This document shows positions 22,663 to 26,272 of a stretch of 26,272 nucleotides of DNA, one piece after another. Under the pieces are notes generated by a model. It ran no database searches, was not told the DNA's origin, and saw nothing but the letters and a program-made list of their open reading frames with translations. Made by a program: the position numbers and the translations under genes. Position 1 is the stretch's first letter, and every line of letters begins with the position of its first letter. Source of the DNA: Clostridiaceae bacterium (lineage in GTDB: Bacteria > Bacillota > Clostridia > Oscillospirales > QAMX01); the NCBI GenBank assembly GCA_016297585.1, contig JAEDGJ010000011.1:1-26272 (forward strand), read 5' to 3'.

Positions 22663-23826
22663 TCATTCCACGATTCTTCCCTTCAAAACGACTTTTTTCA
22701 CGTTGAAGTCCCCGTCCGCAAGCACAAGGTCGGCGTCCGCGCCGGGAGCGAGTCTCCCCACGCGCGTCTCGGCGCCGAGCATGCGGGCGGGGTTTTCGCT
22801 CGCCATGCGCCAGACCTCGGCGACGCCCAGCCCCGTGTGGCGGCGCATGTTGAAGCAGGCCTTCGCCATGTCGAGCTCGCTGCCGTCGAGGGAGCCGTTG
22901 ACCCAGTGGATGTCGCAGTCGTCCGCGCTGTGCGGCCGCGCGGGGTCGTCGGACGCGCGCGCGAGCGACAGGTCGATCTCATCGTCCTCGTTCCAGACGG
23001 AGGGCACCGCGTCGGTGATGACGATGACGCGCGAGAGCCCCTTGCAGCGGATGCACAGGCGGATGCGCTCGGGCGCGACGTGGCAGCCGAGGTGGTCGGG
23101 GATGATCTCGGCGTAGACCGCGTCGTCGAGGTCGACGAGCTCGTCAAGTCCAACCTTCCGCACGCCGGACTGCTCGCGGTAGTCGCCGGAGGCGTCGTAA
23201 TGGTGCGTCGCGTCGACGAGCCCGTAGCGCCGCAGCAGCGCGTACTGCTCCCGCGTGCAGTTTCCGTGTCCCGCGGCGAGCCGGATGCCGCGGGCGCGGG
23301 TCAGCTCGAGGATGGGCTCGATGCCGGGCGCATCGGGGGAGACCATCATCAGCCGCGCGGCGCCTCCGCAGGCGTCGAAGAGCCGCTCGGCGTACTCGAC
23401 GGAGACGGGCGTCTGGTATTTCCCGGGAAAGCCGAAGTCGGGATTCTTGAACGGCCCCTCGAGGTGGATGCCGAGGATGGACGGGCAGGCGGGCATCGCC
23501 TCGCGGATGCGGCGCGCGAGGGCAAGGCGGTGCTCCGGCTCCTCGCCGTAGCCGAGCGTCGCGAGGACGGAGGTCGTGCCGCGCAGGAGATGGTAGCGCG
23601 CAAAGCCCGCGGGGTCCTCTCCGGCGGCCCAGAGACCGCCGCCGTGGCAGTGGACGTCGACGAAACCGGGCCCCGCATAAAGGCCGCCGGCGTCGAGGAT
23701 GTCCGCGCCGTCGGGAACGGCTGTCGGGGGTCCCGCGTACAGGATCTTGCCCTCCCGGCACAGGAGCATGCCGTCGGGGAGGACGCGGTCGGGGAGAATG
23801 AGCGCGGCGTGCAGGACTGCAAGCAT
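22663..23826 (-). CDS. nagA: N-acetylglucosamine-6-phosphate deacetylase-like amidohydrolase
   Basis: A 387-residue amidohydrolase that aligns along its length with NagA. Visible are the H59-x-H61 pair (FVDVHCHGGG), E123 in GIHLEGPF, H187 (AGHGNC), H208 (ATHHYDAS), a GCHV segment (247-250), and the catalytic aspartate D272 in VITDAV. NagA removes acetate from GlcNAc-6-phosphate. Some parts differ from the classic enzyme. THHYDA stands where THLFNAM is usual, and an acidic insertion follows the catalytic aspartate. The true substrate may therefore be another N-acetyl amino sugar phosphate. AAGGAGG lies 7 bases before the ATG. No nagB is in the window. It diverges from a polyol dehydrogenase-family gene. 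Confidence 0.82.
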   Translation of the reverse strand: MLAVLHAALILPDRVLPDGMLLCREGKILYAGPPTAVPDGADILDAGGLYAGPGFVDVHCHGGGLWAAGEDPAGFARYHLLRGTTSVLATLGYGEEPEHRLALARRIREAMPACPSILGIHLEGPFKNPDFGFPGKYQTPVSVEYAERLFDACGGAARLMMVSPDAPGIEPILELTRARGIRLAAGHGNCTREQYALLRRYGLVDATHHYDASGDYREQSGVRKVGLDELVDLDDAVYAEIIPDHLGCHVAPERIRLCIRCKGLSRVIVITDAVPSVWNEDDEIDLSLARASDDPARPHSADDCDIHWVNGSLDGSELDMAKACFNMRRHTGLGVAEVWRMASENPARMLGAETRVGRLAPGADADLVLADGDFNVKKVVLKGRIVE

Positions 23827-23858
23827 GTTTATGCCTCCTTATCGGTCGGATTGACACA

Positions 23859-23887
23859 ATTTTAACGCATTCGGGGCATTCTGTCAA
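23859..23887 (-). promoter_or_regulatory. promoter of the NagA-like gene
   Basis: On the minus strand, TTGACA (23882-23887), 17 bases, TAAAAT (23859-23864): the only consensus -35 box among the promoters I read here. Confidence 0.82.
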
Positions 23888-23926
23888 CAAAAAAAGCAAA
23901 AATACCAAAAATACGGCGCAAAATAC

Positions 23927-23955
23927 TTGCTTTTTGCGAAAGGGGATGGTACAAT
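23927..23955 (+). promoter_or_regulatory. promoter of the mannitol dehydrogenase-family gene
   Basis: TTGCTT (23927-23932), 17-base spacer, TACAAT (23950-23955). It lies back to back with the NagA-like promoter: the two -35 boxes are about 40 bases apart, so one regulator could serve both. Confidence 0.72.
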
Positions 23956-23997
23956 ACGAAAGGAACTTCGCGAGATCACACCAAAGGAGTATGAAAA

Positions 23998-25554
23998 ATG
24001 AGCACATTGAATCAGGCGCTTCTGAAGGATTCCTCGTTCTGGGAGGGCAAGGGCGCGCTTCTGCCGAAGTATGACCGTGAGAAACTGCCGGTGACGGCGA
24101 TCTGCTTTTCGATGGGACGCATGGGATTCGGCCACTTTGCCGACATCATGCAGGATCTTCTGGAATGCGGCGCGGCGTCGGGCGTCATCGCCGGCGTCGA
24201 GACCTTCTCCCGTGCGTATTACGACAGCCTGAAGGCTTCCGATATGCTCGTGACCCAGATCATCTACGGCAACAAGAAGGGCGAGGCCACGCCGAAGATC
24301 CAGGGCGCGATCACCCGCGCGCTGTTCCTCGAGGAGACGACCGAGTCCGAGGACTGGCAGGAGCTTCTGTCCTATGCCCGTGACGAGCGCGTGCAGTTTG
24401 CGACGATCAACGCGCCGGAGATCGTGTACGGCATGACCTACTCCGGCGGCGACTTCGCGACGCCGACCGCGCCGAAGGTCATCGCCGACATGGAAAACGG
24501 CACCTATACCTCCGACCCCGGTAAGTGGGCGCGCTTCCTGCTCGAGCGCTACAACGCGGGACTGAAGTTCGCGGTCGTGAGCTGCACGAACTTCTCGAGA
24601 AACGGCTTCTTCACCGGCGCGGTGCTGCGCACGATGGCGCGCGCGTGGGAGGAAAAGGGCTATGCGCCCAAAGGCTTCCTTGCCTACCTCTCCGACCCGT
24701 CGCAGGTCGGCTTCCCGAACACGATGATCGACCGCATCGCCGTCTCTCCCGACGACGTCGTCCGTGCGCGCATGGCGGAGATGGATCTCGAAAGCTCCGT
24801 CGTCGTCACCGAGGAGAACCGCTACTGGGCGATCGAGGACGTCTTCCCCGGCGGCCGTCCCGCGTTTGACCGCGCGAAGGGCGTGTTCATGTGCCCGAAC
24901 TTCGCCGACGTCAAGAAGTACGAGGATATGAAGCTGCGCGTGCTGAACATGAGCCACACGACGTTTGCCTCCCTCGGCGTGCTGCTCGGCAACCGCGGCG
25001 CGTACGGCATCTACAAGTGCATGCAGGACAAGACCCTCGTGGACATCATCACGAAGATCATGGACATCGTGCGCGGCGTCATCGAGCGCCCGGCGGCGAT
25101 CGACCCGGCCGACTTCATCGCGGATACCTTCGACCGCCTGAACAACCCCAACATCCCGGACGACCCGATGCGCATCGCGCTGAACGCTTCGACGAAGATC
25201 ACGCCCCGCCTGATGGAGACCTATTGGGAAGCGCGGGAGCGCGGCGTCTGCCCCTGCAAGCTCTCCGTCATCTTAAAGCCGGTCGCGGGCTTCCTGCGCT
25301 ACTGCGCGGGCGTCGACGATGCGGGCGTCGAGTACAAGCTCGAGGACGACCCGATCCGCGACACGCTCGTCGCGTGCGGCGAGGCGGCGAAGTCCGGCGT
25401 GAAGGCCGAGGAAGCCTTCCGTCCGCTGCTTTCGAACGCGTCCGTCTTCGGCCGTGACCTCTACACGGAGCCCGAGGTGCTCTCCGAGCTCTGCCGTCTG
25501 ACCGACGCGATGTTCGCAGGCCCCGGCGCCGTCCGCGCGGCGATCGACGCGTAA
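23998..25554 (+). CDS. mannitol dehydrogenase-family (polyol/uronate) oxidoreductase
   Basis: A 518-residue long-chain secondary alcohol dehydrogenase of the mannitol dehydrogenase family. Seen: an N-terminal nucleotide-binding segment SMGRMGFGHFADI (38-50), FPNTMIDRI (239-247), VVVTEENRYWAIEDVF (268-283), and the catalytic array K312-x4-N317-x2-H320 (KLRVLNMSH). That spacing is the same as in characterised mannitol dehydrogenases. Members reduce fructose, fructuronate or tagaturonate, or oxidise the matching polyols, without metal. The N-terminus lacks the usual glycine-rich spacing exactly, so the cofactor choice is open. AAAGGAG lies 8 bases before the ATG. A hairpin follows, then a sugar isomerase-like gene. 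Uronate or hexitol catabolism is likely; the substrate is unknown. Confidence 0.85.
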   Translation: MSTLNQALLKDSSFWEGKGALLPKYDREKLPVTAICFSMGRMGFGHFADIMQDLLECGAASGVIAGVETFSRAYYDSLKASDMLVTQIIYGNKKGEATPKIQGAITRALFLEETTESEDWQELLSYARDERVQFATINAPEIVYGMTYSGGDFATPTAPKVIADMENGTYTSDPGKWARFLLERYNAGLKFAVVSCTNFSRNGFFTGAVLRTMARAWEEKGYAPKGFLAYLSDPSQVGFPNTMIDRIAVSPDDVVRARMAEMDLESSVVVTEENRYWAIEDVFPGGRPAFDRAKGVFMCPNFADVKKYEDMKLRVLNMSHTTFASLGVLLGNRGAYGIYKCMQDKTLVDIITKIMDIVRGVIERPAAIDPADFIADTFDRLNNPNIPDDPMRIALNASTKITPRLMETYWEARERGVCPCKLSVILKPVAGFLRYCAGVDDAGVEYKLEDDPIRDTLVACGEAAKSGVKAEEAFRPLLSNASVFGRDLYTEPEVLSELCRLTDAMFAGPGAVRAAIDA

Positions 25555-25569
25555 ACCATCAAAATGTTT

Positions 25570-25620
25570 CGCTCCTTCCGGGAATCCCTTTTGACGGCGG
25601 CTTCCGGGGAGGAGCGTTTT
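25570..25620 (+). terminator. hairpin after the mannitol dehydrogenase-family gene, partial terminator
   Basis: CGCTCCT (25570-25576) pairs with AGGAGCG (25610-25616), extended by about three more pairs, then TTTT. The short T-run suggests leaky termination, allowing reduced read-through into the next gene. Confidence 0.55.
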
Positions 25621-25649
25621 ACAAAAAAAGAGGAGGGTTTTTTCAGATT

Positions 25650-26272
25650 ATGAGCATTCAGACGGGCTTCTGCGCCTCTCCCGCGCAGGCATCGCTGCTC
25701 GCCGAGGCGGGCATTCCGTATCTCGAGACGAGCGTCGGCGCGATCTGCGGCTGGACGGACGACGAGCTGCGGGAAAACCTCGCGCGGCTTGCGGACGCGG
25801 GCGTGAAGATGGAGACCTGCAACTGCCTGATCGGCGGCTTTTCGCTGTTTGACGACCCGGATTTTGCAAGGACGAACGAATATTTCGACCGCGTACTGCC
25901 GCGGCTGTCGGCTGCGGGGATGCGGATCCTCGTCTTCGGCTCCGGCGGCTACCGCCGCGTGCCGGAGGGCGTCGAGCCTGCCGCCGCGCGGGCGCGCATC
26001 ATCGATTTTCTGCGGCTGCTGTCGCAGCGGATCGAGCCGTACGGCTTCACGGTCGTGGTCGAGCCGCTGAATCCGTCCGAATGCAACATCCTGACGACCT
26101 CCTCGGAGGCGGCGGGCTATGTGCGGGAATGCGGCCGCCCGAATATCCGGCTGCTCGTGGATTACTACCACTTCCTGCTGTCCGGCGAGCGCCTGTCGGC
26201 GATCGCGGACTACCGGGGACTGCTCGCGCATACGCATATCGCGCATCCGGTCGGCCGCCGCACGCCCGCACC
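25650..26272 (+). CDS. sugar phosphate isomerase/epimerase-like TIM barrel (3' partial)
   Basis: About 207 residues are visible before the window ends. It reads MSIQTGFCASPAQASLLAEA at the start. It has VVVEPLNPSECN with a metal-site glutamate, LLVDYYHFLLSGE with the D-x-x-H pair, and HTHIAHPVGRR with the next histidine. The order and spacing fit the xylose-isomerase-like epimerases (hydroxypyruvate isomerase, tagatose or psicose 3-epimerase relatives). The ATG at 25650 is preceded by GGAGGG at a rather long distance (about 12 bases). It follows the mannitol dehydrogenase-family gene on the same strand with only a weak terminator between, so a shared sugar pathway is likely. It is distinct in sequence from the barrel at 4810-5613. 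Confidence 0.82.
   Translation, partial: MSIQTGFCASPAQASLLAEAGIPYLETSVGAICGWTDDELRENLARLADAGVKMETCNCLIGGFSLFDDPDFARTNEYFDRVLPRLSAAGMRILVFGSGGYRRVPEGVEPAAARARIIDFLRLLSQRIEPYGFTVVVEPLNPSECNILTTSSEAAGYVRECGRPNIRLLVDYYHFLLSGERLSAIADYRGLLAHTHIAHPVGRRTPA

Noticed and set aside
1..26272. CRISPR arrays, tRNA or rRNA genes, insertion sequences and prophage genes
   Set aside because: I looked on both strands and saw no repeat-spacer pattern, cloverleaf, transposase or integrase.

Overview
This is a GC-rich bacterial chromosomal stretch whose gene content points to Bacillota, most likely a Clostridia-type gut anaerobe. The pointers are strong AGGAGG-type ribosome binding sites, a THI-element operon carrying thiW and cytX, a MetA with Glu111, DUF2812 and DUF368 proteins, and many small independent transcription units. 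I saw no phage, insertion sequence, CRISPR array, tRNA or rRNA. The taxon is an inference.

Layout. 1-1560 (minus): a phospholipid/cell-wall pair, pssA followed by a DUF368 (PopT-like) gene cut by the window edge, preceded by two palindromes. 1555-3150 (minus): a 531-residue protein I cannot assign, with its own promoter and terminator. 3258-5613 (minus): a sugar isomerase-like TIM barrel, then a zinc-ribbon/membrane/MORN-repeat protein and a 60-residue two-helix membrane protein. 5762-6664 (plus): an amidohydrolase, divergent from the isomerase. 6647-9586 (minus): an operon of DUF2812 membrane protein, Gfo/Idh/MocA oxidoreductase and GNAT acetyltransferase. 9796-10722 (plus): metA.

10719-14761 is the most interesting block. 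A serine palmitoyltransferase-like alpha-oxoamine synthase and a short-chain reductase overlap in one operon, and a fatty-acyl-CoA ligase gene diverges from them. Together these could activate a fatty acid, condense it with an amino acid and reduce the ketone, which is the start of a sphingoid-base-like lipid pathway. This is not a pathway normally expected in Clostridia.

14850-19464 (plus) is a thiamine salvage operon under a TPP riboswitch: thiW, thiM, thiE, thiD and a cytX frameshifted near its 3' end. Two unusual structured intergenic segments lie in it, one between the riboswitch terminator and thiW and one between thiE and thiD. Parts of the two resemble each other in inverted orientation.

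19493-21789 (minus) is a two-gene ABC exporter. 21859-22638 (plus) is an AAC(3)-family acetyltransferase. 22663-23826 (minus) is a NagA-like deacetylase, divergent from a mannitol dehydrogenase-family oxidoreductase (23998-25554) and a partial sugar isomerase (from 25650). The last three look like a carbohydrate catabolic locus.

Ten promoters can be read with exact 17-bp spacers, and eight of them have a -35 box starting TTGC instead of TTGA.
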